31,667 bases of DNA, taken from the NCBI GenBank assembly GCA_964520865.1, contig CAZFOY010000043.1:1-31667 (forward strand), given 5' to 3'. Within the stretch, counting starts at the first letter, position 1, and every line of letters begins with the position of its first letter. Source of the stretch: CAVQCT01 sp964520865. Lineage in GTDB: Bacteria; Zixibacteria; MSB-5A5; GN15; FEB-12. This document shows, piece by piece, positions 14,351-23,170 of the stretch. Made by a program: the position numbers and the translations under genes. The notes under the pieces are model-generated. The model saw only the letters and a program-made list of their open reading frames with translations, was not told the DNA's origin and did no database searches.

Positions 14351-15940
14351 ATGCGCCCAGTGATCGGTTTCTTCGCGTTGCTCCTGGCCCTGAACGCGAA
14401 CGCCGCATCGACCAATACCACTTCGCGACCCGAACGCGTCGCCGTTGTCATTAATTATACACCCGAGGTAACGTCGACCCGCGATGACGAGCAGACGTCG
14501 TTCAGTCTTTCCCTGGCCGCCCGGCATTTTGTCGATTACTACCTCTATGCCTGCGCTGTTCCGTCTCGAGTTCTCATCAAGACCACCGATTCCCCGCTCG
14601 ACGCTTTCGTCCGCAAGTACCTTGACTCTTCGTACACCCGAGTACTCGCATTCGAACCCACCGGAACGGAACACAGCCGTTCGGTGATAGTTACGGACGT
14701 CAGAAGACGCGAGCGGTTTGTCAGGGCTTCCGGATTTGTCGAGATCGAGATGCCATACCGAATGTACAGTTTTGACGGCACGACCCTTCGCCTTCTCGAG
14801 CAGAAGAGGATCAAGGAATCGGCCCGTCCGGATTGGCTCAGAGTCACGCGGGTCGCTCAGCCCCATGAGTACGATTCCGCGATCGCAGTCACACCGGAAC
14901 CGCGGGAGTATATACTTCAGCGGGCCATTCGGAGAATGCTGTCGAGTTACAGACCGGTAGCATCGGTGCCGGAAGCTGACACGGGCGGGATTCTCCCGAT
15001 GGTTCTGTATGTTGATTCATCGTTTGTGTCCTCAAATCCCGACACCTGGCGAGAAGAGAGCGCCAAGATGGTCCGGGCGGCGTCGCACTCCTTCAGCTCG
15101 CAATTCGGCTATCATCTCAAGATTGTCCGGACAAAGACGATGAATGTCGGCAACGACAGCAGTTTTTCCATGAACCACGCGTACGAGTATCTAAGAAAAC
15201 GGATTCGAGCAGATCGGGACACGACTCGACTATTCCTGTTCGACCGCAACGACGATATCCAGTTCTTTCTCGGCGACAGTTACGACAAAGTGGGGCTGGC
15301 GGAGATCGGGCGCAAGCGACTGGTCGTGAACGAACTTCCACAGCCGGATCGCGATGACAACCTCTGGCGGGCGTATAACAACGGCCTGACTATTCTTCAC
15401 GAGTTGGGACATTCACTCGGAGCGGTGCACGTGTCCGATATCAACTCGGTGATGAGCCATCAGCTGACCTGGATGGCCACCGATCGGTTCGACCCGATAA
15501 ACAGCCGGATTGTGAAAGCGGCGCTTTCCGGTGAACTCACCTTCCGGGATCCGAGCGCCTACGTCAGGTACGTTACCGACCTGCTCAGCAACTCAAACTA
15601 TGGCCTGGTCGACTATCCCCAGTTTCTGTTCAGATTCCTCAATGAAAGCGCCGGCAAGCAGATTGGAAAGCGCCTGATGGCGGCTGTCCGTCACCCCTCG
15701 TTTATCATGGCCGCGCGTGCGTACGGTTCGATGGTTCAGGGGGTGGACTATCGGTCAGCCGATCTCTTTCGCCAGGCAATCAAGGACGACCCGCAACAAG
15801 CATCGTTGTACTACTATCTCTCGCTCGTGACGAAGGGGGAGGAATCGCTTCAGGCCCTGCGAAAGGCGGCGGACCTCGGCTACTTCCTCGCCCAGGTGCG
15901 GCTGCGTCTTCTCTCAAACGCCGCTACAAATCGTCAGTAG
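14351..15940 (+). CDS. secreted matrixin-like zinc metalloprotease
   Basis: 529 residues with a signal peptide (to about residue 19, ANAAS). A zincin site HELGHSLGAVH occupies residues 350-360: His350, Glu351, His354 and His360 as zinc ligands and catalytic base. It is followed by VSDINSVMSH, where Met368 fits the Met-turn of matrixin-like metzincins. The region before it (FFLGDSYDKVGLAEIGRKRL) would form the edge-strand sheet. The N-terminal 200 residues match no family I recognise. The C-terminus (about 470-529) has a TPR/Sel1-like helical pair (DLFRQAIKDDPQQASLYYYL, LQALRKAADLGYFLAQVRL). GGAGAG precedes the ATG by 7 bp. Its neighbour on the divergent promoter is the TPR lipoprotein. Confidence 0.82.
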   Translation: MRPVIGFFALLLALNANAASTNTTSRPERVAVVINYTPEVTSTRDDEQTSFSLSLAARHFVDYYLYACAVPSRVLIKTTDSPLDAFVRKYLDSSYTRVLAFEPTGTEHSRSVIVTDVRRRERFVRASGFVEIEMPYRMYSFDGTTLRLLEQKRIKESARPDWLRVTRVAQPHEYDSAIAVTPEPREYILQRAIRRMLSSYRPVASVPEADTGGILPMVLYVDSSFVSSNPDTWREESAKMVRAASHSFSSQFGYHLKIVRTKTMNVGNDSSFSMNHAYEYLRKRIRADRDTTRLFLFDRNDDIQFFLGDSYDKVGLAEIGRKRLVVNELPQPDRDDNLWRAYNNGLTILHELGHSLGAVHVSDINSVMSHQLTWMATDRFDPINSRIVKAALSGELTFRDPSAYVRYVTDLLSNSNYGLVDYPQFLFRFLNESAGKQIGKRLMAAVRHPSFIMAARAYGSMVQGVDYRSADLFRQAIKDDPQQASLYYYLSLVTKGEESLQALRKAADLGYFLAQVRLRLLSNAATNRQ

Positions 15941-16027
15941 TCTCAGGACAGATTTTCTCTACTTTCTCAAGTACAAGAATCGCCTTCCGGGTTGTGGTCC
16001 GGGCTAAGTTCAAGTGGCATAAATTCA

Positions 16028-16056
16028 TTGACAGAGTGTTTCAGATTTGCTATCGT
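16028..16056 (+). promoter_or_regulatory. promoter of giant modular protein
   Basis: TTGACA (16028-16033) and TATCGT (16051-16056) with a 17-bp spacer. The predicted start near 16063 gives a leader of about 110 nt. Confidence 0.65.
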
Positions 16057-16105
16057 ATAAAGGACGCAGTGATTCTCAACTCAGAAATCGATCACATCTG
16101 AAACA
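16037..16105. repeat. inverted repeat overlapping promoter and leader
   Basis: TGTTTCAGAT (16037-16046), inside the promoter spacer, is a perfect inverted repeat of ATCTGAAACA (16096-16105), about 50 bp apart. Because the first arm lies between the -35 and -10 it would not be in the mRNA; this fits two half-sites of a DNA-binding regulator better than an RNA hairpin. Confidence 0.45.
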
Positions 16106-16171
16106 GTGCTTATACGGATATATACCGAGCTAAAGTAACGCAACTCTCACAAGTTACGGGAGGTATTTGCC

Positions 16172-19100
16172 ATGCGCAGGACTCTGTTGTGTGTATTTCT
16201 TTTGCTTGCATCGTTCGCTCTGGCTCCTCCGGCCAATGGTCTGGTGTGCGGCGATGTTAATGGGGACTCCGAAGTTAATTTAAGCGACCTTATCTATCTA
16301 ATCGAGTTCATGATGCTTGAAGGACCACCACCGGTCAATATGCTGGATGCGAATGTCGATTTTTGTGCGGGATCGGATGTATCCGACATTCTCTATATCG
16401 GCAACAATATTTTCAGCGGCGGTCCGGATCCGTGTACGCAGACGGGAATCTGCGGTACGCCGATCGGCGGTATGATCGTGGTTGATCATGTCGATGGCTT
16501 GGTCGCGCCGAGGATACTTGCGACCGGTGTTCCGGTGACGTTCCACATGCGCTACATCAATAATACTTCGTCCCACATTCACGGTGCCACCAACGGATTC
16601 AAGATTTCATCACCGGAAGGTGCAACCTGGACGACGTCAACGATCGATTCGAATACCATTGCCGAGCTGGCCAGCTTTCCGGTAATAATATGCACGCCTT
16701 CCTTTTCGACGCCGGGAAGTGGCGTAGATACACTCAAGGCAATGCTTTTGGATTTTGCCAATCCGTCAGACCTGCTGGGAATGGCCCCGGGGTTCAGCGG
16801 GGTGCCATTCACGATCACGATCGGCCCGCTTCTGGCTTCCGATGAAGGAAAGTCAATCGTCCTCGATTCCATGGCTTTCAATTACGGCGGGACCTGGAAA
16901 TGGGCGGTGGACGGCCGGAACGCATATCGCCCTGCCTGGGGCGGTCCGTACCGTTACTTCATCGGGTATCGGCCCAGTTCGCCGGTGGCGATTTCCGTCA
17001 GCAACATTGACGGCAACGTCACGGACAACGTGCTGCCGACCAATACCAATATCACTTTCGATATTCAGTACGAGAACCTTACGACCCATAACTATCAGAT
17101 TCTCTCGAACGGGTTCAAGATTTACTCTCTTGACGGTGCCACCTGGAGCGAGAGTCATGTCGTCAATACAGGTGTCTTCAATTACGATAATTTCGACGGC
17201 GGCGTATTCCTGAGTGAATCGAGCAACGACGGCGTTGGCGCGGACACGCTCGGATTCGGCGCGGTTGCGCTTGTCTCGGAACATGGTATGCCTGCAGGAT
17301 TCTCAGGAGTGCCGCTGCAGATTACGATGGGGCCGATAAGCAGCGAGAGCCTTAACAAGACCATTTGTCTTGACTCGTCCTGGTATCCGCCGATCAATAA
17401 CTGGGTCTGGGGGGGAATCAGTATACCGAACGTTGCCCCGGATTGGTACGGTCCGTACTGCTTCCTGATCGCCGACAGCGTCCAGTCTGCGATTGAATTC
17501 GCACCATTGCCGGACACGCTTTATTTCCAGTGCTACGAAGGCGGAAGTAACCCGGCTTACGAATATATGCGGGTGGTGGCAGTTGGCGGTGAGTCGTTTG
17601 CCTTCACCGTTTCAACGACAACCCCGTGGGTCTTCCCCAGCAAGGCGAACGGAATGACTCCTGACTCGGTATTTGTGACAACCGATGCCGGCGGGATGTC
17701 GGTCGGGACGTATTACGGTGACTTGATGCTGGAATCAAGCGAGGCGGCAAACTCTCCGAAATCTATCGTGATCAAGCTGACCGTGCTTCCGACTCCCGTG
17801 ACAGGCATCATTATGGACCGAGTAATGGGCGGAGTCGGGGTGAATCGAATTCGCACCGGCGTACCGGTTAACTTTGACTTGCGGGTGATAAACAACGGCA
17901 GCAACAATTACCGTTCGATTACAAACGCGATCCGGGTCTATTCGCCCAACGGAGCGACCTGGGGACATATATCGGGAGATACCATCGGGACGATCGGGCA
18001 TGACCGATTTGACCTCATTTCTCAGATCCGCTATACGAGCAACGACGGCGTCGGCTCCGATTCCGTCCTCTTCGCGTTCATCACCGCATTTACGCTCGGA
18101 ATTGAAACCGGTTTCGACGAAACCTCATATCGAGTCACCGTCGGACCGATTGATCCTTCGTACGCCGGAAAGTCGCTCTGCCTGGATTCCTGCTATTTTC
18201 CTCCGACCTTCTCAACTTGGCTGTGGGACCCGGGCAACGGTCTCCCCGATATCGTACCGGATTGGGGCGGACCTTACTGCTACAACATAGTTGATGTCCC
18301 GGCCTATTCAGCCAGCGACTCCAACTTCGTGATTTCATCGTTACCCGATACGCTGTTCTTCCATTGCTACGAGGGCGGAAGTAATCCGTCGTACGATTAC
18401 TTCCGGGTGACCGATGTTTACGGGGGAACGTATCCGTTCACCGTGAATCCGGCCGACGGCTGGGTACACACGGATAAGGCCGGCGGCATTTCCCCAGACT
18501 CTATTTTTGTCACGGCCGATGCTTCGGGCATGACGGCCGGATCCTACTACTCCAGTTTAACCGTCGATGCTCCCGATGCCGCGAATTCGCCCCAGGTGAT
18601 TGCGGTTAAGCTCGACGTTCTGCCGATACCTACTGTCGGCGTCGTGCTTGACCATGTTGACGGCGGTGTAGGCCCGAATCAGATTCGGATCGGCACTCAG
18701 GTCAATTTTGACCTTCGTCTGATAAACAACGAATCGTTTGCGTTCAGCGGCGTTCAAAACGGTTTCAGATTCTACTCTCCGGACGGTGCCACCTGGAATA
18801 GCACGACAGCTGATACGATAGGTGAGTTCGGTCAGGATTTATTCAATTTGATAGTCGCGATGGTCTACTTCAGTCCGGACGGTATCAATGAAGACACAGT
18901 CGGTTTCGGCGCTGCTCTGATTAATTCTCCCGGCTTATATTCTGGCTACGATGGCCCGTCGATGAGGTTAACGGTCGGACCGATAGATGCATCGCAGGTC
19001 GGAAAGACGCTTTGTTTCGATTCTACCTTCTTCCCGCCCGCAGCTATCTGGCTTTGGCATTCCCAGATGCATGGGGATGAAGTTCCCGAATGGGGTGGTC

Positions 19101-20458
19101 CTTACTGCTTCAACATTGTGAACGCTCCGGACTACCCGGAAGAACCGCCGCCACCGCCGACTTCGGGTGACTCACTTATCATTCCTTCGATAACAGTCGT
19201 GCCCGGAACCGGAGTACAGACGGTCTCGGTGCAGCTATCCCAACCGATCAAAGGCGCCACGGTGCCTCTGCGAATTCCTGATGGGGTTGTGGTCTCGGAC
19301 ATCGAGCGCGACAGCCTGATCACGGCCGATTGGGACTATGCCTACACCCAGATCAAACAGGATTCCGGATTCGTCTTTGTCGCCCTGGCCAACTCATTCG
19401 GCGCGACAATCCCGACCGGTACGACCGATCTGTTCCGCATTCACTTCTCGGCGTCTAATTTCTCCTGCGAGCAGGATCGGACAATCCGCTGGGATACCAC
19501 TCTCATGGGTCAGGTTTCGCGCCAGTTGACTTTCTCCGATACCACGGTGCACCCGGTCTATCCCGGGTTCAGCTATCTCAGGGACAGTGTCAGTGTGCTG
19601 CCGTTCACACCGGGTGACTGCAGTGCGGATAACGCGCTCGATATCAGCGACCTGGTATGTCTGGCTGAATACATGTTCATCGGCGGTGCGGAGCCGGTCA
19701 ATATAAACGCCGTCGACAACAACGGTGACTGCCTTGGCCCGGACATCTCCGACCTGATCTATCTGGTTGATTATCAGTTCCTGGACGGTCCGGCCCCCTT
19801 GTGCGGATGCGTTCTTTCCGGCAAAAGGAATATGCCTCAGGCTGAAGATAAAGTCCTGGCGGTAACCTACGAGAAGGATGCAACGATCATCACGTTGACT
19901 TCACCGGTGGCCGTTCGCGGTGTGGAGTTCACCCTGAAGGGTGCCGGCGATGTTATCCCGGTAAAGCTGGTCGGTGACAAGCTCGATTTGCTCAGCGGCA
20001 ACACCGAAGGCGGTCTCCATGTCGGTATCCTCGATATGGATGGTCCGAATACTATACCGTCAGGTAACACCAGGCTGGTTCGACTGATCGGGACCTATGA
20101 GATCGCGTCGGCGATTGTCGCAGTCGATGGTTCTCGTTCGGAGGCCGCGCTTCTCAGTGGCAATGCTCCGTCGCTTCCTGACAAGTTCGAACTGTATCAG
20201 AACTACCCGAACCCGTTCAATCCCAGTACGGAAATCGGGTTCGCTCTTCCTCAGACGGCGAATGTCCGACTGGAGATCTTCAACATTATGGGTCAGCGGG
20301 TGAAGCAGCTGGCCGACCGGCAGATGGAAGCCGGAGTACATACGATTCTCTGGGATGGCAGGGACGCCGCCGGTAACGCGGTTGCCAGCGGGGTGTATTT
20401 CTACCGGATCGATGCCGGTCAGTACACCGCTTCGCGCAAAATGCTGTTACTGAAGTAA
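16172..20458 (+). CDS. 1428-residue modular secreted protein, dockerin-like and C-terminal FlgD/T9SS-type domain
   Basis: Signal peptide (residues 1-23), then a dockerin-like Ca-binding pair (about 27-93; GDVNGDSEVNLSDLIYL). Four copies of a ~165-residue module follow (about 99-266, 270-434, 544-707, 822-982), each with N-G-[FI]-x-[FIV]-x-S-x-[DEN]-G-A-T-W, a G-x-D-[TS] stretch, a C-L-D-S-type strand and W-[GY]-G-P-Y-x-[FY] at the end. BACON-like domains sit after modules 2 and 3 (about 443-543 and 718-818; DTLYFQCYEGGSNP / DTLFFHCYEGGSNP). A Pro linker (about 987-1000), a cohesin-like domain (about 1000-1140), and a second dockerin-like pair (about 1146-1213) precede the C-terminal domain (about 1335-1428) with YQNYPNPFNPST, the type used for sorting or anchoring in FCB-group bacteria. 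Start: GGGAGGT before the ATG. Confidence 0.88.
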   Translation: MRRTLLCVFLLLASFALAPPANGLVCGDVNGDSEVNLSDLIYLIEFMMLEGPPPVNMLDANVDFCAGSDVSDILYIGNNIFSGGPDPCTQTGICGTPIGGMIVVDHVDGLVAPRILATGVPVTFHMRYINNTSSHIHGATNGFKISSPEGATWTTSTIDSNTIAELASFPVIICTPSFSTPGSGVDTLKAMLLDFANPSDLLGMAPGFSGVPFTITIGPLLASDEGKSIVLDSMAFNYGGTWKWAVDGRNAYRPAWGGPYRYFIGYRPSSPVAISVSNIDGNVTDNVLPTNTNITFDIQYENLTTHNYQILSNGFKIYSLDGATWSESHVVNTGVFNYDNFDGGVFLSESSNDGVGADTLGFGAVALVSEHGMPAGFSGVPLQITMGPISSESLNKTICLDSSWYPPINNWVWGGISIPNVAPDWYGPYCFLIADSVQSAIEFAPLPDTLYFQCYEGGSNPAYEYMRVVAVGGESFAFTVSTTTPWVFPSKANGMTPDSVFVTTDAGGMSVGTYYGDLMLESSEAANSPKSIVIKLTVLPTPVTGIIMDRVMGGVGVNRIRTGVPVNFDLRVINNGSNNYRSITNAIRVYSPNGATWGHISGDTIGTIGHDRFDLISQIRYTSNDGVGSDSVLFAFITAFTLGIETGFDETSYRVTVGPIDPSYAGKSLCLDSCYFPPTFSTWLWDPGNGLPDIVPDWGGPYCYNIVDVPAYSASDSNFVISSLPDTLFFHCYEGGSNPSYDYFRVTDVYGGTYPFTVNPADGWVHTDKAGGISPDSIFVTADASGMTAGSYYSSLTVDAPDAANSPQVIAVKLDVLPIPTVGVVLDHVDGGVGPNQIRIGTQVNFDLRLINNESFAFSGVQNGFRFYSPDGATWNSTTADTIGEFGQDLFNLIVAMVYFSPDGINEDTVGFGAALINSPGLYSGYDGPSMRLTVGPIDASQVGKTLCFDSTFFPPAAIWLWHSQMHGDEVPEWGGPYCFNIVNAPDYPEEPPPPPTSGDSLIIPSITVVPGTGVQTVSVQLSQPIKGATVPLRIPDGVVVSDIERDSLITADWDYAYTQIKQDSGFVFVALANSFGATIPTGTTDLFRIHFSASNFSCEQDRTIRWDTTLMGQVSRQLTFSDTTVHPVYPGFSYLRDSVSVLPFTPGDCSADNALDISDLVCLAEYMFIGGAEPVNINAVDNNGDCLGPDISDLIYLVDYQFLDGPAPLCGCVLSGKRNMPQAEDKVLAVTYEKDATIITLTSPVAVRGVEFTLKGAGDVIPVKLVGDKLDLLSGNTEGGLHVGILDMDGPNTIPSGNTRLVRLIGTYEIASAIVAVDGSRSEAALLSGNAPSLPDKFELYQNYPNPFNPSTEIGFALPQTANVRLEIFNIMGQRVKQLADRQMEAGVHTILWDGRDAAGNAVASGVYFYRIDAGQYTASRKMLLLK

Positions 20459-20488
20459 CCGAAGCAACTTTCTCGAATCTATCCTTTC

Positions 20489-20522
20489 GGCAGCCACGCC
20501 CGACCGGCGTGGCTGCCTTTTG
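20489..20522 (+). terminator. intrinsic terminator after giant protein
   Basis: GGCAGCCACGCC (20489-20500), loop CGACC, GGCGTGGCTGCC (20506-20517), TTTT. A perfect 12-bp stem, 30 bp after the stop codon. Confidence 0.9.
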
Positions 20523-20657
20523 ATATCCGAAGATCAATTGAATTCCGCTTGTCCCCTTCCTTGGTTTCTCATAGATTACTTCACGATTTCAGCTCACTCA
20601 GACCGGAGCAGATCAGCAGGTCGGAGTGAACGTAACACTGTTGTCGAAAGAGACTCT

Positions 20658-21593
20658 ATGCATTTTCCCGTGCCGGCCGCCATTCCTTATTTCGGCGAAA
20701 CTATGTCATTGATTACCGCGATCGCCTGGGCGCTTGCCATTATCATGTTCAAGAAGAGCGGTGAGACGGTGCACCCGATCGGATTGAATTTCTCCAAAGA
20801 CCTGCTGGCGGCAATTCTCTTCATACCGACTATTTTTATTTTCCGCTACGAGCTGTTCCGGGCCGCTCCCGCCAGAGACTATCTGATCCTCTTCATAAGC
20901 GGAGGTCTGGGGATCGGTGTGGCCGACACGCTCCTGTTTATCTGTCTCAATCGAATAGGAGCGGGCCTGACGGCGATCGTTGACTGCCTGTACAGTCCGT
21001 TCGTAATTATTCTCTCGTTTCTTTTTCTCGGAGAGACGTTCAACCTGAGCCAGGTTATCGGGACTGCTATGATTCTTTCGGCGGTTGTGATCGCTACTTA
21101 TCGAAGGGAACCGGGTCCGACCGATCGGCGGAATCTGATTATCGGAGTTCTTCTGGGAGCGTTATCGCTTTTCTTCACCGCCGTCGGAGTCGTCCTGGTA
21201 AAGCCGGTACTCGATCGTTCGCCGCTCCTCTGGGTTACGGAGATGAGACTGGCGAGCGGCGTTGCTGTGCTTATTCTGGTGCTTGCCTTTCATTCCAGAC
21301 GTGGATCGATCCTCAAGTCGATTGTTGCCGCGAAACATCGTACCATCACTCTGGTAGGATCGTTTATCGGTGGATATATAGCCATGCTGCTCTGGCTCGC
21401 CGGAATGAAATACACTCAGGCGTCGACCGCGGCTGTCCTCAATCAAACAACCAATGTCTTTATCTTCGTATTCGCAGCCATCTTTCTGAAAGAACGGATC
21501 AATACACAGCGCACGATCGGCATTGTTGTGGCCGTACTGGGCGCTTTACTCGTCACCTTTGGCAGAAATCTCAACTTCGCCCTTGCACCGTAG
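20658..21593 (+). CDS. EamA/DMT-family transporter
   Basis: 311 residues with about ten hydrophobic helices in two EamA halves (residues about 10-140 and 155-305). This is the drug/metabolite transporter plan for inner-membrane export of metabolites. Family-like features include GETMSLITAIAWALAIIMFK at the N-terminus, LFIFLNRIG-type helix boundaries (LLFICLNRIGAGLTAIV), and a second-half FLKERINTQRTIGIVVAVLG motif. The frame is open to 20520, but ATG 20658 places PYFGE directly before TM1, the usual start of the family. The Shine-Dalgarno is weak (AAAGAGA). Substrate cannot be predicted. The stop codon is followed at once by the TTGACA of the next gene's promoter. Confidence 0.88.
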   Translation: MHFPVPAAIPYFGETMSLITAIAWALAIIMFKKSGETVHPIGLNFSKDLLAAILFIPTIFIFRYELFRAAPARDYLILFISGGLGIGVADTLLFICLNRIGAGLTAIVDCLYSPFVIILSFLFLGETFNLSQVIGTAMILSAVVIATYRREPGPTDRRNLIIGVLLGALSLFFTAVGVVLVKPVLDRSPLLWVTEMRLASGVAVLILVLAFHSRRGSILKSIVAAKHRTITLVGSFIGGYIAMLLWLAGMKYTQASTAAVLNQTTNVFIFVFAAIFLKERINTQRTIGIVVAVLGALLVTFGRNLNFALAP

Positions 21594-21621
21594 TTGACAA
21601 TTCAGTCTGGTCCGTTAAATT
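21594..21621 (+). promoter_or_regulatory. promoter of dprA-like operon, leaderless type
   Basis: TTGACA (21594-21599) starts immediately after the previous gene's stop; TAAATT is at 21616-21621 (16-bp spacer). The operon's first ATG (21627) begins 6 bp after the -10 element, so the mRNA should start at or next to the start codon. Confidence 0.6.
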
Positions 21622-21626
21622 ACGTA

Positions 21627-22532
21627 ATGACTCAGATCTCACGACACAGTGATTCAACCAAAGCGATTGCTCTGTGCCGGTTCGCCGGCGTTCACCCCCG
21701 GCTGATGGAAGCGTTAATCGCGCGCTACGGAAACCTTGACCGGATTCTTCATGCTGATGCCGGCTCGCTGATGGCGATTGCCGGAATCTCTGCCGATGCC
21801 GCCAATCAAGTTGCCCGGGCCGCGAGCTTCATTGAAAAGGCCGAGATCTTTCAGCAATCGCTGCAGGACCAGAATATCTCGGTCATCTCCCGGTTTGAGT
21901 CGGACTTCCCCAAAGGTCTGTTCGAACTCAACGATCCTCCCTCTTTGCTCTATTTCCGCGGTCGTCTGCCGGTCGAGGCCCGAAAGAGGGTCGCCCTGTC
22001 AGGAACTCAGAATTCGACGAGTCAGGGAATCGAGTTGACGGTGGCGGCAGCGCGGAAGTTTTCCGACGCCAAGGTACAGATTGTTTCGTCGCTGGCGAAG
22101 GGTATCGATGCTTCGGCGCACCTCGGGAGTCAAGGGGCCGGAGGTGATTCGTTTGCCGTGCTCGATGCCGGCATTGACAAGATTGAGCCCGAAGATCATA
22201 CCGCTCTGGCTATCGATATTCTCAAACAGGGTGGACTTCTGAGCGAACACCCGCCGGGACAACCGTTGGGCGTCAACGGCTACATCGCGTCGAATCGCAT
22301 TGTTGCCGCATTGTCACAGGCGGTGGTTGTCACGGAGTTTTACGAGAGTTCCGTCACCACGCTCGACCTGCTCAAATGTTGCAGCCAGATCGGGAAGCTC
22401 GCCTTCATACTCATAGATCCAAGACATGGCCCCCTGACCGATACGGCGAGCTTGAACAAAGCGGTCGGATGGGGAGCTATCCCGTTTGTCGGACTGGAAA
22501 AGATCGACGATATCGTAGCGTCATTGGTGTAA
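21627..22532 (+). CDS. DprA/Smf-like DNA-processing protein
   Basis: 301 residues. An N-terminal helix-hairpin-helix-like part (about 10-75; LMEALIARYGNLDRILHADA) is followed by a Rossmann fold of the DprA/LOG type: SLAKGIDASAHLGSQGAGG (usual SGLARGIDAAAH), then FAVLDAGIDKI (usual AVLGCGLD), GGLLSEHPPGQP (usual GGLLSEYPPG), and NRIVAALSQAVVVTE (usual NRIIAGLS). DprA loads RecA on incoming single-stranded DNA in transformation. This copy is diverged at several normally constant positions (GTQNSTSQG where GTR is usual) and has no winged-helix C-terminal domain. It could be the genome's DprA or an accessory paralogue; no symbol is given for that reason. It is the first gene of a five-gene operon and appears leaderless. 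Confidence 0.78.
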   Translation: MTQISRHSDSTKAIALCRFAGVHPRLMEALIARYGNLDRILHADAGSLMAIAGISADAANQVARAASFIEKAEIFQQSLQDQNISVISRFESDFPKGLFELNDPPSLLYFRGRLPVEARKRVALSGTQNSTSQGIELTVAAARKFSDAKVQIVSSLAKGIDASAHLGSQGAGGDSFAVLDAGIDKIEPEDHTALAIDILKQGGLLSEHPPGQPLGVNGYIASNRIVAALSQAVVVTEFYESSVTTLDLLKCCSQIGKLAFILIDPRHGPLTDTASLNKAVGWGAIPFVGLEKIDDIVASLV

Positions 22533-22540
22533 CCGATTCA

Positions 22541-23170
22541 ATGAACGATTGCTACAGCACAATTGCCCGGCCCGCCAGCTCAGAAATCAAAGTCAAGGGG
22601 TCACGCTTTATCGGACGCACCGTCCTCGCTTCGTCCGTAGAGCAGGCAACTGCCGAACTCGATGCGATCCGAAAACAGGAATACGCCGCCACCCACAATT
22701 GCTACGCTTACCTGGTCGGATTGCCCGACGACACGCCCCAATTCAAATTTTCCGACGATGGCGAGCCGGGCGGCACGGCCGGACGACCGATTTACGACGT
22801 CGTCTCCGGAAGCGGGCTGACGAATCTTCTTCTGGTCGTCACGCGGTATTTCGGCGGAACCAAACTGGGAACGGGAGGGCTGGTGAAAGCTTACGGTGAG
22901 ACTGCCCAGCTTGTCCTGAAGCAGTCCGGTGCGGTCGAGCGATTTCTCACCGATTCGTTCAAAGTTGAGATTGATTTCTCGCTCTACGACCCCCTCATTA
23001 AGCGTATCCATCAAATAGGCGCGGTGCAGGACGAGGCGGAGTTCTCCGATCGGGTTACGATGACCGTGACGATCCGTCGAAGTCTCGCCGACACCCTTGA
23101 AGTCGCGATAACGGAACTCTCGGCCGGGAGAGCCCATATTGAAAAGATCGAACCGCTCATCGAAACTTGA
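22541..23170 (+). CDS. IMPACT/YigZ family protein
   Basis: A 209-residue protein of the YigZ/IMPACT family. The N-terminal domain carries the signature stretch SDDGEPGGTAGRPI (about residues 75-88) and VVTRYFGGTKLGTGGLVKAY (about 105-125), both strongly conserved in the family. The C-terminal ~65 residues (from about 140) are the DUF1949-type ferredoxin-like domain. Bacterial members have no firmly assigned activity; the eukaryotic homologue IMPACT regulates translation through Gcn1. It starts 8 bp after the dprA-like stop, and its 3' end overlaps the next gene by 32 bp. The open frame upstream of 22541 lies in the previous gene and is not conserved. Confidence 0.93.
   Translation: MNDCYSTIARPASSEIKVKGSRFIGRTVLASSVEQATAELDAIRKQEYAATHNCYAYLVGLPDDTPQFKFSDDGEPGGTAGRPIYDVVSGSGLTNLLLVVTRYFGGTKLGTGGLVKAYGETAQLVLKQSGAVERFLTDSFKVEIDFSLYDPLIKRIHQIGAVQDEAEFSDRVTMTVTIRRSLADTLEVAITELSAGRAHIEKIEPLIET

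Noticed and set aside
13418..14866. The full 482-codon frame containing the TPR lipoprotein
   Set aside because: The 200 codons upstream of 14266 overlap the start of the divergent protease, lack any motif, and would bury a proper lipoprotein signal inside the protein.
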